This document shows positions 8,386 to 17,726 of a DNA stretch of 64,000 nucleotides, one piece after another. The notes beneath the pieces are model-generated. The model was not told the DNA's origin. It ran no database searches and saw only the letters and a list, made by a program, of their open reading frames with translations. The stretch comes from JBBQWZ01 sp038210135 (GTDB taxonomy: Bacteria > Acidobacteriota > Terriglobia > Bryobacterales > Bryobacteraceae): positions 186,001 through 250,000 of the forward strand of contig JBBQWZ010000001.1 in assembly GCA_038210135.1 (NCBI GenBank). The letters run 5' to 3'. The number at the start of each line of letters is the position of its first letter. Position 1 is the first letter of the stretch. Both the position numbers and the translations under genes were made by a program.

Positions 8386-9963
8386 GTGCGACTGGGAATC
8401 GATTTCGGCACAACTCGAATCGTCGTTGCCGTGGCGGATCGCGGCAACTATCCGGTCGTGTCTTTTGAGACCGAAGAAGGCGCCTTCGACTGGTTTCCGC
8501 CGCTCCTCGCCCTCCGCGGCGCGGAACGCCTTTACGGCTGGGATGCCTGGGCCAAACAAACCGAACCCGGCTGGACCTTGATCCGATCCGTCAAGCGCGC
8601 CCTCGAAGACGCCGGTCCAGGCACGCGCCTCGAAGTCGGCGATGAATTGGTCTCGGTATCCGAACTCCTCACCGGACTCTGCACCGCCTTACACCACCAC
8701 ATTCGCGAGCATTCGAGCCTCGGCGCTAAGCCCGGCGAGCCTTTGGAAATCATGCTGGGCGTCCCCGCGAACGCCAACAGCAACCAGCGTTTCCTTACCG
8801 TCGAAGCCTTTCGCCGCGCCGGATTCTCCGTTCTCGGCCTGCTGAACGAACCGTCCGCCGCCAGCATCGAATACGGCCACAAGAACCGCCCGTCCGCCGC
8901 CACCGGCACGCGCATCCTGGTCTACGACCTCGGTGGCGGAACGTTCGACGCCTCACTGGTCGAGGTCGCGGAAAAAGCGCATTCGGTGACCGCCAGCGAA
9001 GGCATCGGCACGCTCGGCGGCGACGACTTCGACGAGATTCTGGGGGACCTGGCGCTCGCCGCCGCCGGGGAATCGAACGCCATTCTGACCGCCGCCGAAT
9101 CCTTCCGCCTGCACGAGGAGTGCCGGCAGCAGAAGGAAACCCTGCATCCGAATTCCCGCAAGCTGGTCATCGATCTCGCCGCGATCCGCCCCGGCTGGAC
9201 CGAAGTCAGCGTGGCGGCAAGCGACTTCTACGACCTTGCCCGTCCGCTGCTCGACGAAACCATTCGCGCGGTGGACGATCTTTTGAAGGCCAACGGAGGC
9301 GACGATCTGGAAGCGGTCTACCTGACAGGCGGCGCGAGCGAACTGCCCCTGGTCGCCCGCGTCCTCAAGGAACGCTTCGGCCGCAAAGTGAAACGCAGCG
9401 CCTACACCCGCTCAGCCACTGCGATCGGCTTGGCGATCCAGGCCGACGAGCAGTCCGGCTACGTATTGCGCGAACGATTCACCCGGAATTTCGGAGTCTG
9501 GCGCGAAGCGGACGCCGGCGTCGCGGTCTTCTTCGACGTGCTCTTTGCGCGCGGGACCAAACTTCCAGGCGACACCGAAGCGCCTCTCGAAACCACCCGG
9601 CAGTATTACCCCGCCCACAATATCGGTCACTTCCGCTATCTCGAAGCTGGCCACCTGACTGCCCTCGGCCAGCCTTCGGGCGACGTCGCGATCTGGGACG
9701 AGATCCTCTTTCCCTTCGACCCGGCCCTCGCCATCGCGGACCTGTCCCGCGTGGCTGTCCGCAACTACTCCGGCCCTCCCCAGCGCATTCAAGAAACATT
9801 CACCTGCGACGCCACCGGCACTGTCATGGTCGCCATCCGCAACCTGACCGCTGGTTACACACGCGAATACCGGCTCGGCCGCTGGTCCTCGAAAGCGGCC
9901 ATTCTCTCCCCCGCGAAGTCGAGCCGCAACACAGCTAAAGGAAAGGCCCGCGCCGCCCGATGA
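8386..9963 (+). CDS. Hsp70/DnaK-like ATPase, 525 aa
   Basis: Atypical Hsp70. The ATPase part has all core motifs: phosphate 1 (LGIDFGTTRIVVAVAD, residues 2-18), connect 1, phosphate 2 (LVYDLGGGTFDASLVEV, about 180-198) and the adenosine motif (VYLTGGASELPLVARVL, about 307-325). After about residue 350 a shortened beta-rich domain replaces the normal substrate-binding domain, and the helical lid is largely missing. DnaK has about 640 residues. The start is GTG. It is the first gene of an operon with an antiporter (4-bp overlap) and a cyclase. It is not the main DnaK; the client is unknown. Confidence 0.9.
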   Translation: MRLGIDFGTTRIVVAVADRGNYPVVSFETEEGAFDWFPPLLALRGAERLYGWDAWAKQTEPGWTLIRSVKRALEDAGPGTRLEVGDELVSVSELLTGLCTALHHHIREHSSLGAKPGEPLEIMLGVPANANSNQRFLTVEAFRRAGFSVLGLLNEPSAASIEYGHKNRPSAATGTRILVYDLGGGTFDASLVEVAEKAHSVTASEGIGTLGGDDFDEILGDLALAAAGESNAILTAAESFRLHEECRQQKETLHPNSRKLVIDLAAIRPGWTEVSVAASDFYDLARPLLDETIRAVDDLLKANGGDDLEAVYLTGGASELPLVARVLKERFGRKVKRSAYTRSATAIGLAIQADEQSGYVLRERFTRNFGVWREADAGVAVFFDVLFARGTKLPGDTEAPLETTRQYYPAHNIGHFRYLEAGHLTALGQPSGDVAIWDEILFPFDPALAIADLSRVAVRNYSGPPQRIQETFTCDATGTVMVAIRNLTAGYTREYRLGRWSSKAAILSPAKSSRNTAKGKARAAR

Positions 9964-11024
9964 ATTGGCTCCTGATTTTTGTTCCCGTCGCGATTGCCTT
10001 GAAATTTCTTCGGCCGGACGCGCATACCGCGATCTTCATCACCGCCGCCATCGCCATCGTCCCGCTCGCCGGCTGGCTCGGCTCCGCCACCGAACACCTT
10101 GCGTCCAAGACCGGAGAAGGCATCGGAGGCCTACTGAATGCCACTTTCGGCAATGCAGCGGAACTCATCATCGCCCTCGTCGCTTTGCATAAGGGCCTGT
10201 ATTTCGTCGTCAAAGCGTCATTAACCGGCTCCATCATCGGCAACATCCTGCTGGTCACTGGAGCCTCCGTCGTCGCCGGCGGACTCCGTTTCAAGATCCA
10301 GCACTTCAACGCGACCGCGGCCCGATCGCAAGCCAGCATGCTGACGCTGGCCGTCATCGGCCTGGTGATCCCCGCCTCGTTTCACTGGCTCGGAGGACCC
10401 AACGTGCGCGCCAATGAGCAGGACCTCAGCTTCGAAATCGCGCTGGTGCTGCTCGCGACATACGGCTTGAACCTACTCTTCTCGCTGAAGACCCACAAGT
10501 CTCTGTTTCAGGGTTGCGGCTCGGCGGAAATCGAAACCGACGGTGAAGTTTGGACCATGCGGAAATCGCTAATCGTACTCGCAGTCTCGACCGCGATGAT
10601 CGCCTGGATCAGCGAAATCCTTGTCGGCAGCGTAGAGGCCGCCGCGCACGCCTTCGGTATGTCGCAGATCTTCGTCGGCGTCATCGTCGTCGCCATCGTC
10701 GGCAACGCCGCTGAGCATTCGACCGCCGTGATGGTCGCGCGCAAGAATCGCATGGACCTTGCTCTTGGCATCGCCATCGGCTCCAGCCTGCAGATCGCCT
10801 TGTTCGTCGCACCCTTGCTAGTCCTGTTAAGCCACTTCATCGGACCCGCGCCGATGAACCTGGTGTTCTCGCCCGCCGAGGTAATGGCCATCGGCCTCTC
10901 CGTGTTGATTGTCGGGCAAATTGCCAGCGACGGCGAAACGAACTGGCTCGAAGGCGCACAATTACTGGCCGTCTATCTGATGCTCGCGATGGTCTTCTTC
11001 TTTTTGCCGGAGGTGGCACATTGA
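9960..11024 (+). CDS. Calcium/proton exchanger (CaCA superfamily, CAX type)
   Basis: Inner-membrane Ca2+:H+ antiporter of 354 aa with about 11 membrane segments. The two alpha repeats are clear: GLLNATFGNAAELIIALVAL near residues 57-76 and VGVIVVAIVGNAAEHSTAV near 238-256. Each carries the conserved GNAAE with its ion-binding Glu. The ATG overlaps the Hsp70-like stop (ATGA), and its own stop overlaps the start of the cyclase (TTGA), so the three genes are translationally coupled. The family call is firm; Ca2+ as substrate is by homology. Confidence 0.92.
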   Translation: MNWLLIFVPVAIALKFLRPDAHTAIFITAAIAIVPLAGWLGSATEHLASKTGEGIGGLLNATFGNAAELIIALVALHKGLYFVVKASLTGSIIGNILLVTGASVVAGGLRFKIQHFNATAARSQASMLTLAVIGLVIPASFHWLGGPNVRANEQDLSFEIALVLLATYGLNLLFSLKTHKSLFQGCGSAEIETDGEVWTMRKSLIVLAVSTAMIAWISEILVGSVEAAAHAFGMSQIFVGVIVVAIVGNAAEHSTAVMVARKNRMDLALGIAIGSSLQIALFVAPLLVLLSHFIGPAPMNLVFSPAEVMAIGLSVLIVGQIASDGETNWLEGAQLLAVYLMLAMVFFFLPEVAH

Positions 11025-11809
11025 ATCCCCTGGATCTCGCCCAAGGTGCGCGCGTGATCGACCTCGCGCATTCCTACTTCCCAGGGATGCCGCACTTTCC
11101 AACGCATCCGCCCTACATCGCAGGACTCGTCAAGCAGCACGGTGAAATCGTGGGCGCGAACGGCGGAAGCTCCGCCTCGGACGCGATCGCGCTCGGCTCT
11201 CACGTCGGAACTCACATCGACGCGCTGTCGCATTTTTCCTGCGACGGACGCTGGTTTGGCGACGTGCCCGTCGAGCAGAGCGCGACTGGCGGAATGGGTA
11301 AATACGGCATCGATGAAGTAGCGCCGATCCTCCGGCGCGGCGTCCTCTTCGACATCGCCGGGCGTTTAGGAACGATGGCGCTGCCCGCCGGCTTCACCAT
11401 CACGCCCGAAGACCTCGCCGCCTGCGAAGTGGACCTGCAGCCTGGAGACGTCGCGCTGATCCGCACCGGCTGGGCGCGTTTCTTTGAAGACGCCAAACAG
11501 TTCATCACCGGCGGAATCAATCAGTATGTGAACGGACCCGGCGTCACCCTGCCGGGCGCCCAATGGCTGAGCGCCAAAGGAATCTTCGCGGCCGGCTCCG
11601 ACACGGTCGCCTTCGAACGTGTGCCGTCCAAAGACATGGAAGTTCACGTCCACCTACTGGTCGAAAAAGGCATCCACATCCTCGAGTGCCTGAACCTCGA
11701 AGAACTCTCCGCCGCCGGAGTGAAAGAATTCCTCTTCGCCGCCGCGCCGTTGAAACTTCGCGGAGCCACCGGAGCCCCCATCCGCCCCTTCGCGATCCTA
11801 AACGCCTGA
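11021..11809 (+). CDS. Cyclase family protein (kynurenine-formamidase-like hydrolase), 262 aa
   Basis: Metal-dependent hydrolase of the cyclase family, which includes kynurenine formamidase and isatin hydrolase. The signature GSHVGTHIDALSHF (residues about 62-75) supplies the metal-binding His and Asp residues; LRRGVLFDIAG and GDVALIRTGWARFF are typical family blocks. It starts at TTG 11021 inside the antiporter stop (TTGA) and is the third gene of the coupled operon. No other tryptophan-degradation gene is nearby, so the substrate is unassigned. Confidence 0.88.
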   Translation: MNPLDLAQGARVIDLAHSYFPGMPHFPTHPPYIAGLVKQHGEIVGANGGSSASDAIALGSHVGTHIDALSHFSCDGRWFGDVPVEQSATGGMGKYGIDEVAPILRRGVLFDIAGRLGTMALPAGFTITPEDLAACEVDLQPGDVALIRTGWARFFEDAKQFITGGINQYVNGPGVTLPGAQWLSAKGIFAAGSDTVAFERVPSKDMEVHVHLLVEKGIHILECLNLEELSAAGVKEFLFAAAPLKLRGATGAPIRPFAILNA

Positions 11810-11830
11810 CCCGGTCGCCCACGCCGGCTT

Positions 11831-11855
11831 GAACCGTGAGCGTGAGCGATGGGAC
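11831..11855 (+). repeat. Dispersed repeat family A, copy 2
   Basis: Diverged copy starting GAACCGTGAGCGTGAGCGAT. It lies in the 51-bp gap between two convergent genes. Confidence 0.7.
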
Positions 11856-11860
11856 TTCCG

Positions 11861-12967
11861 CTAATTCCCGCCGCCGCCCGACGTAGCCTGATCTCCGCCC
11901 TTCGGACGCACGCCGCTCGACTTCCACTCGCGCAACTGCGAGAAGCCCCTGCCCGTCTCCTGCGGCGTGATCGCGCAATGTCCATCGTGCTTCACATACT
12001 GCTGGACGAACAACGACGACGTACCCGCCTGGTCGGAAAGCGATTCGTACATATTCGGAATCCACGTCGGAACAATCGGATCGTAGCTCGTGTGGATCGC
12101 CAGCATCGGCTTCTGAATCTTGCCCGTCGGCGTGTAGAACGCGCGCATGTAAGCGGTCGCCTTCGGATCCGCCTCGTACCGCGCCACGCCCGCATTCACC
12201 GCGTTGTCGTCCGGCGTCAGGTTGTAAATCACATTCCGGTTGTCGAACGCATTCCCGCCTGTCCGCGCCTGCAACTCGCGCAGAATATCCGTGATGAACG
12301 TCACCGTCGCCGCCAGATCCTGATTCGTCTTCACGCCATCCCGGCGCCGCAAAATCTCCGCCTTCGCGGGAGCCGCATCCAAAGCCGCCAGAACCTTCGC
12401 CGCCACATTTTTCGTATTCCGGAAATCCTGCGGGACCTTCGCCGGATTCGGCAACACGCCCGGGAAGTAGTAATCGAACAGTACCCGCCCGTCGAACGCC
12501 CCCCGCGCCATAAACCACGTCGTCGGAGCCAGCGGTCCGCACAACGGCATCCCCGCGTCGTACACCGTCGGATACGTCTCCATCAACACCATCGTGAGGA
12601 AGCCGCCCATCGAATGCCCGGTGACGTACGTCTCCTTCGCAGCGCCGTATTTCTTCACGAAATAACGCCGCAGGCTTTCCGTATCCACCACCGCTTCCTG
12701 AATCGCCCAGCCGCCCGCAGCGTAGCCCGATTGCACCAGTGCGTAGCCCTGATCGACGAACACCTGCAGCACCGGATTCAGCTTGCCGTTCGCATCGAAC
12801 CCCTGCGGCGTCGGACTGTAGCCGTGGCAATACACCACCATTCCGCCATTCCATTTCTCCGGAACGTCGATGCGGAACTTCGCACCGTTGATGTCGCCGA
12901 CCTCCACTTTGTTATCGGCGAGCGCCAGTAAGGGCAGCAAACAGAGCAATCCCAGTAAACGTTTCAT
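11861..12967 (-). CDS. Exported alpha/beta hydrolase (prolyl-oligopeptidase / esterase type), 368 aa
   Basis: Secreted serine hydrolase. The signal peptide is residues 1-17 (LLGLLCLLPLLALA). The fold elements are clear: the oxyanion strand MVVYCHGYSP (about 43-52), the nucleophile elbow VTGHSMGGF (Ser near residue 118), an acid candidate in HTSYDPIVPTW and the His in YVKHDGHCAI. The C-terminus ends in a Gly-rich tail. The substrate cannot be told; peptidase, esterase and depolymerase relatives share the fold. It lies 130 bp downstream of the polysaccharide operon on the same strand, with repeat B in between. Confidence 0.82.
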   Translation of the reverse strand: MKRLLGLLCLLPLLALADNKVEVGDINGAKFRIDVPEKWNGGMVVYCHGYSPTPQGFDANGKLNPVLQVFVDQGYALVQSGYAAGGWAIQEAVVDTESLRRYFVKKYGAAKETYVTGHSMGGFLTMVLMETYPTVYDAGMPLCGPLAPTTWFMARGAFDGRVLFDYYFPGVLPNPAKVPQDFRNTKNVAAKVLAALDAAPAKAEILRRRDGVKTNQDLAATVTFITDILRELQARTGGNAFDNRNVIYNLTPDDNAVNAGVARYEADPKATAYMRAFYTPTGKIQKPMLAIHTSYDPIVPTWIPNMYESLSDQAGTSSLFVQQYVKHDGHCAITPQETGRGFSQLREWKSSGVRPKGGDQATSGGGGN

Positions 12968-13046
12968 AAGTGTGTGGCAAGTATTGTAGCGCCGACCGCC
13001 GTCCGCTCGATCCGCCTATAAAGCGGCAGCACGAGCCAGGCATCAA

Positions 13047-13087
13047 GGCGCGCACGAAGCGAGACGAAGTCGAGCGCAGTAAGTGCT
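13047..13087 (+). repeat. Dispersed repeat family B, copy 1
   Basis: This 41-base block containing ACGAAGCGAGACGAAGTCGA is identical to 31270-31310. It sits between the last polysaccharide gene and the hydrolase. Confidence 0.85.
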
Positions 13088-13097
13088 CTCCCCAAAG

Positions 13098-14540
13098 CTA
13101 ATACGCGCCGCGCGCCATCAACACCGCCGAAACCGTACGCGCCAACAAATACAAATCCAGCCACGGCGACCAATTCCGGATGTAGTACGTGTCGAGCGAC
13201 TCCTGGATCGCCAAGTCGCCATCGCTCCGCGCCGTCACCTGCCACAACCCCGTAATCCCCGGCAGTACCCGCGTCCGCAGCGCCCGGAACTCCGGTGGAA
13301 ACCGCTCCAGGTGATACTCCGGAAACGGCCGCGGACCCACCAGGCTCATCTCGCCCCGCAGCACGTGCAGTACCTGCGGCAGCTCATCCAAACTGAATCG
13401 CCGCAGGAACGCTCCCACAAACGGCAGCACGCGCGGATCCCGCCGCAGCTTGAAATGGCTCTGCCATTCTTCCTGCGCCTCCGGATGCGCCTCCAGCCAC
13501 GACTCCAGCAGCGCAGCCGCGTCCGGATGCATCGTCCGCAGCTTCCACACATTCAATTCCCGCCCGTCGAACCCGATTCTCCGCTGCCGGTGGAACACCG
13601 GACCCCGCGGCGAGACCACCTTCACGCAGATCGCTAACACCGCCAGCACCGGAACGCTCAGTAGAAATACTGGAATCCCGATCAGCCGATCCATCAGGCG
13701 TTTCAGGAACAGGTTCCGCGGCAGCAGCAGGTTCTTCTTGATCTCTAAGCCCAGCGCGCCGCCCAGATCCCGCGCCGTCACCCACAGCGTCTGCATCCCG
13801 GTGAAATTCGGAATCACCAGCACCCGCGGGAAGTTCAGCTCGTTCAACAGCGCGCCCAACTCTCGCGGACCCAGTTCCGGCAGCGCCACAATCGCCGCCT
13901 CCGCCCGCTCCGTAAATTCCGGAGCCAGTCCCAATGGACCCAGCACCGGCACTCCCTCGACCAGCGTGTTCCATCGCGCCGACGCGTCGTCTAAAAATCC
14001 GATCGGAACCAGACCCAACTGCTGCTCCGCCGACAGCGTCCGCGCAATCGACGCGCCCGTTTCGCCAGCCCCCAGCAGCAACACCGGAAGCCCCCACCGC
14101 TTCGTCCGGATCAGCCACCACCGCATCGCGGACTCCGCCAGCGGAGGTAGAAACAGCGCCAGCACGAACGTGGACAACAGCACTCCGCGCGACCACTCCC
14201 CGCGCTGCACGATGTTGTCGAACGCCACCATCGCCCCGAACACCCCCAGCGTCGCCAGGATCCGCCGCCTTAACCGCTCCACCGGACCCAGGCAGTACCC
14301 CGGATACAACCCCAACTGGTAATGCACGATCGGCAAAGCCAGAATGCCCAACGCGATTCCGACATATTGGTCCGGCCCGATCGGAACCCGCAACAAAGGC
14401 GAAACCAGCCACCGCACCACCAGCCCCAGCGTCAGAGCCAACTCCAAAGCCAGAATCTCCACCCCCGCCAGTCCCCAGGGAACCCATCCCACCGACCGGA
14501 ATTCCCGCACCGCAACCCGAGCCCGCGCCGCCGTACTCAT
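13098..14540 (-). CDS. Polyprenyl-phosphate sugar-phosphate transferase (WbaP/CpsE type), 480 aa
   Basis: Initiates the repeat unit by moving a sugar-1-phosphate from a nucleotide sugar to undecaprenyl phosphate at the inner membrane. The N-terminal half has about five membrane segments and a nucleotide-binding-like region (PVLLLGAGETGASIARTL). The C-terminal bacterial sugar transferase domain shows KLRTMHPDA, SLDELPQVLHVL, MSLVGPRPFPEY and PGITGLWQVTAR. The start chosen is ATG 14540, which overlaps the stop of the TagA-family gene (ATGA); the frame remains open further upstream but that part has no homology. It is the last gene of the polysaccharide operon. Confidence 0.92.
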   Translation of the reverse strand: MSTAARARVAVREFRSVGWVPWGLAGVEILALELALTLGLVVRWLVSPLLRVPIGPDQYVGIALGILALPIVHYQLGLYPGYCLGPVERLRRRILATLGVFGAMVAFDNIVQRGEWSRGVLLSTFVLALFLPPLAESAMRWWLIRTKRWGLPVLLLGAGETGASIARTLSAEQQLGLVPIGFLDDASARWNTLVEGVPVLGPLGLAPEFTERAEAAIVALPELGPRELGALLNELNFPRVLVIPNFTGMQTLWVTARDLGGALGLEIKKNLLLPRNLFLKRLMDRLIGIPVFLLSVPVLAVLAICVKVVSPRGPVFHRQRRIGFDGRELNVWKLRTMHPDAAALLESWLEAHPEAQEEWQSHFKLRRDPRVLPFVGAFLRRFSLDELPQVLHVLRGEMSLVGPRPFPEYHLERFPPEFRALRTRVLPGITGLWQVTARSDGDLAIQESLDTYYIRNWSPWLDLYLLARTVSAVLMARGAY

Positions 14541-15292
14541 GGCTGATTGCCCCCGCGCAGCAACTGCCATGCGAAATGCATCACGAATCGCGGATTCTGC
14601 TTCAGGTAGCGCTTCCACAAACGCCGCGGTTCCGTGCCCAGCCGGAACAGCCATTCGAGGCCCGCCCGCATCATCCATCGCGGAGCCTGTGTCTTCGTCC
14701 CCGTGAAGAAATCGAACGCCGCTCCGACTCCCAACATCACCGCCGGAATCCGCCCCCGATGCGCCGACATCCATAGTTCTTTTTGCGGGCTGCTCAGTCC
14801 CACGAACACAATTCCCGCGCCCGACTCCGTGATCCGGCGCGTCACCCGCTCGTCTTCCTCCGCCGTCAACTCCCGGAACGGCGGAGCCCAACCGTACGCG
14901 ATCCGCAGCTTCGGAAATTGCTTTCGCGCCTCTAGTTCCAACCGGTCGAGAACCTGCTCATCGCCTCCCCCGTAGAATCCCACCGCAATCCCCGACTCCT
15001 CCGCCGCCCGCAGCACGCAAGGAAACAGGTCCGGCCCATAAACCCGTGAAGCGTCTTTTACGCCCAGCCGCCGCAGCCCCCAAACCAAAGGCATGCCGTC
15101 CGAAGTCACCAGATCCCCGGAATTCACCGCCGCCCGGAATTCCGCGCTGTCCACCGCCTCCATCACGCTATTCACGTTCGCAATGCACACGTACCGCGAC
15201 TCGCCTCTCTGAGCCCAATCGATGACACTGCGCGTCGCATTCGCATACGTCGTCGCATCCACCCGCATCCCAAGAATTGACCGGTGCTCCAT
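14537..15292 (-). CDS. WecG/TagA/CpsF-family glycosyltransferase, 251 aa
   Basis: Adds a sugar, usually a ManNAc(A)- or glucose-type residue, to the lipid-linked acceptor made by the initiating transferase. Family blocks seen are SVMEAVDSAEFRAAVNSGDL, TSDGMPLVWGLRRLG, VYGPDLFP, GIAVGFYGGG, GLSSPQKELWM and LGVGAAFDFFTGTK. The start at ATG 15292 (MEHRSILGMRVD) overlaps the GT4 stop by one base. The frame is open upstream but that part is out of family. It is followed directly by the initiating sugar transferase. Confidence 0.92.
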   Translation of the reverse strand: MEHRSILGMRVDATTYANATRSVIDWAQRGESRYVCIANVNSVMEAVDSAEFRAAVNSGDLVTSDGMPLVWGLRRLGVKDASRVYGPDLFPCVLRAAEESGIAVGFYGGGDEQVLDRLELEARKQFPKLRIAYGWAPPFRELTAEEDERVTRRITESGAGIVFVGLSSPQKELWMSAHRGRIPAVMLGVGAAFDFFTGTKTQAPRWMMRAGLEWLFRLGTEPRRLWKRYLKQNPRFVMHFAWQLLRGGNQP

Positions 15293-16461
15293 CAAGAAGC
15301 CCTCGCCGCAATCGCCTGCTCGTAGATCTCCATGAGGCGTTGATAATGGCGGACCGCGGTAAATCTTCGCGCGTATTCTTCCCGGCACCGCGGGCGCAAG
15401 TTATCGAGTCGCGTTCGATCCTGCCAGACCCATTCCACTTGTTTCGCAAGATCCGTCGCATCATCCGGTTTGAAATGATATCCAGTGATACCGTGCTCGA
15501 TGATCGAAGCGGCGGCGCCATGTGCACTCACCAGCGCTGGCCGCCCGGCCGCCAAAGCTTCGATAACCGAAACCGGCGCAACTTCGTAACAAAGCGAAGG
15601 AAACACCACAGCAGCAGCGTCGCGCATCTGCGCGCTCACTTCGATTCTGCTCACCTGTCCGAGAAAACATACGCCTGGCGTTTTCTCGGCCCTCGATCGA
15701 ACCATATCTTCAAGCGGTCCGCCACCAGCGATTCTCAGCGGAATGGATGTGCCAAGAAGTTCCCAGGCATCCAAAAGCGTCAAGATGCCTTTCTCCTCGG
15801 ATAACCTTCCCGCGAACAGGAAATATGCGCCTTGACTGTCCGACACCGCCTCGCTCGTAACGAAGTTCTCAACAACGGCGATTCGATCTTCAGCCAGACC
15901 ACCTTTGACCAGCAACGAAGCGGAAAACGTGCTCGGAGCGATGAATACATCAACCGCGCGACTCCAGGTTCCGAACGCCCGGTGGGTCGCTAACATAATC
16001 GCGACCGTTCCGCTCGCCGCCCGGCTATCTCGATAGCACTTGTGCCGGATGCCTGGCCAGACCGACCGACTCGAAACGCACTCCTCACACGGTTTCCCGC
16101 TGCGGAATAACAAACCGTTAAGACAGATCAACCGGAAATTGTGAAGAGTCTGTACGACCGCCGCGCCCGCCGCCCTTGCAGCGTAGTGCGCTGACGGAGA
16201 AATCAATGGAAACGTGTTATGAAAATGGACGACTTGAGATCCGTGCTTCCGCACGAGTCTGTCCAACCGCCGCCGGGCGTTATCGTTCCACACAGTGGCT
16301 GCGGCCGTCACAGCCGGATTCATGTCGCGAATTCGATCGTTGTTCTCTTCCTCACGAACCACCTCATGACCGTTGGCAGTCAAAAGCTCGGCTTCGGCTT
16401 CGTAAACCGTATCCTCGCCACCCGGATTCTGATAGCGGTTATGAACCATCAGGATTCTCAC
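15292..16461 (-). CDS. Glycosyltransferase family 4, 389 aa
   Basis: Retaining GT-B glycosyltransferase acting on the cytoplasmic face. The N-terminal acceptor domain begins ILMVHNRYQNPGGED. The donor domain shows FIAPSTFSASLLVKGGL, FLFAGRLSEEKGILTLL (about residues 208-224) and the EX7E-like region EVAPVSVIEALAAGRPALV (about 300-318). A cysteine-containing stretch (GKPCEECVSSRSVW) near residue 120 is found in some GT4 members. It overlaps the Wzy-like gene by 4 bp. Donor and linkage cannot be read from sequence. Confidence 0.9.
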   Translation of the reverse strand: MRILMVHNRYQNPGGEDTVYEAEAELLTANGHEVVREEENNDRIRDMNPAVTAAATVWNDNARRRLDRLVRKHGSQVVHFHNTFPLISPSAHYAARAAGAAVVQTLHNFRLICLNGLLFRSGKPCEECVSSRSVWPGIRHKCYRDSRAASGTVAIMLATHRAFGTWSRAVDVFIAPSTFSASLLVKGGLAEDRIAVVENFVTSEAVSDSQGAYFLFAGRLSEEKGILTLLDAWELLGTSIPLRIAGGGPLEDMVRSRAEKTPGVCFLGQVSRIEVSAQMRDAAAVVFPSLCYEVAPVSVIEALAAGRPALVSAHGAAASIIEHGITGYHFKPDDATDLAKQVEWVWQDRTRLDNLRPRCREEYARRFTAVRHYQRLMEIYEQAIAARAS

Positions 16462-17726
16462 CGCGCCGCCTCTAGCGAATTTCCACTTTGAATTCGTCGA
16501 TCCAGGTAAAGACGCGTGTGAGCGCCCATCGCAGCACCCACGGCGAGGCCGATCGGCCCACAGACAAAGATGTAGACCATTGCATTTTCCATGGTCATTT
16601 CGAGGATGTAGGCGACCACCAGCAACAAGGCGAAGAGTTGAAAGGAACCGTCCTCACGCGACTGCCGTTCCATCTGCTTCCAGTTGCGAAAGAGTCTCCA
16701 CAGGAGGCACAAAATCCCGACCGTCCAAAGAATAAGTCCGACAATTCCAAGATCGTGCGCGATCCGGATGTAGTCGTTGTGGGGATGCCTGATATCGAGA
16801 AAATAGGCTTCGATCAGTGCTTCCGTTGACCCAGCACCCTTTCCGAACCACGGGGATTCGAGAAACGACTCGAGCGCCACTTTCCAAAAATTGATGCGAC
16901 CCGATACGTTGATTCCAATCTCACCTAAATGGAGGCTGATATCGCCCGTCACGAACCGCTCTCGCAGCGCATCGAAGTACGTTAGCGCTCCATAGATCGA
17001 GCCGGTGACGACCAGCAATAGAATGAAATTGCGAGCGATTTTCCTAAAGCTCTGAGCAGACCATTGCGAGAGTAGGAACAGAGCGATCGCGATACCCAGC
17101 GCCAACCGGGAAAGGCTGGCCGCAACCAATACTGTGAAAATCGTGGCCCATACCAAGCCGCTCGATTTGCCGTAGCGCCATCGCGCCAGATGAAGCGCGA
17201 TTCCCGGCAACACAAATAGGCCGAACCCGCGCGCGCCAATGATTTCGTTGGAGCCGGAACCATAAAGTACTAACGAGATGGAGTACAACACGCAAGCGAA
17301 AATCGTACATCTCTGCACGAGATTCTCCACCGTTCGAACAAAACTAGGATTGGCGCGTGCTTCACTCGCTCCAATCGACATGAAAATCAGCATTGCGCCC
17401 GCGACAATCGCGTTTTGGATCCCGTTCAGCAGAGCTGTTGTCCAAAGCAGAGATGCAGCCAAAAAAATTACAAAAGCTCGAAAGGGCCAGATCGAACGCA
17501 ACCGGCATGGCTGCTTTATAGCCAACAGCAGAGAAAGAGCGAGCCCGGAAAGAAAGAACGACACGGTGATTACAGCCAGCCCGGAAAACTGGCCGAAGTT
17601 AAGTTGAATCGGAAAATCCACCAGCGCGCTCAGCGCCATGAACGCGGTGCTCCAAAGGATCACCAGCGCGCTGAGTTCGTAACCCCGAGTTCTCGCGGCG
17701 GGAATCGCGAAGCCTTCAGGTTGCAC
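16458..17726 (-). CDS. O-antigen polymerase/ligase family membrane protein (Wzy-like), 422 aa
   Basis: Multi-pass protein with about 11-12 hydrophobic segments and a large periplasmic loop containing WFGKGAGSTEALIEAYFL and HPHNDYIRIAHDLGIVGLIL, the typical Wzy_C region with the conserved HNDY-like motif near residue 340. In a Wzx/Wzy locus it most likely polymerises the repeat units. It overlaps GT2 upstream by 11 bp and GT4 downstream by 4 bp, so expression is coupled. Confidence 0.87.
   Translation of the reverse strand: MQPEGFAIPAARTRGYELSALVILWSTAFMALSALVDFPIQLNFGQFSGLAVITVSFFLSGLALSLLLAIKQPCRLRSIWPFRAFVIFLAASLLWTTALLNGIQNAIVAGAMLIFMSIGASEARANPSFVRTVENLVQRCTIFACVLYSISLVLYGSGSNEIIGARGFGLFVLPGIALHLARWRYGKSSGLVWATIFTVLVAASLSRLALGIAIALFLLSQWSAQSFRKIARNFILLLVVTGSIYGALTYFDALRERFVTGDISLHLGEIGINVSGRINFWKVALESFLESPWFGKGAGSTEALIEAYFLDIRHPHNDYIRIAHDLGIVGLILWTVGILCLLWRLFRNWKQMERQSREDGSFQLFALLLVVAYILEMTMENAMVYIFVCGPIGLAVGAAMGAHTRLYLDRRIQSGNSLEAAR

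Noticed and set aside
11544..12854. 436-codon open frame on the minus strand
   Set aside because: Alternative frame of the alpha/beta hydrolase; Gly/Arg-rich nonsense composition, while the overlapping frame has a full catalytic triad.
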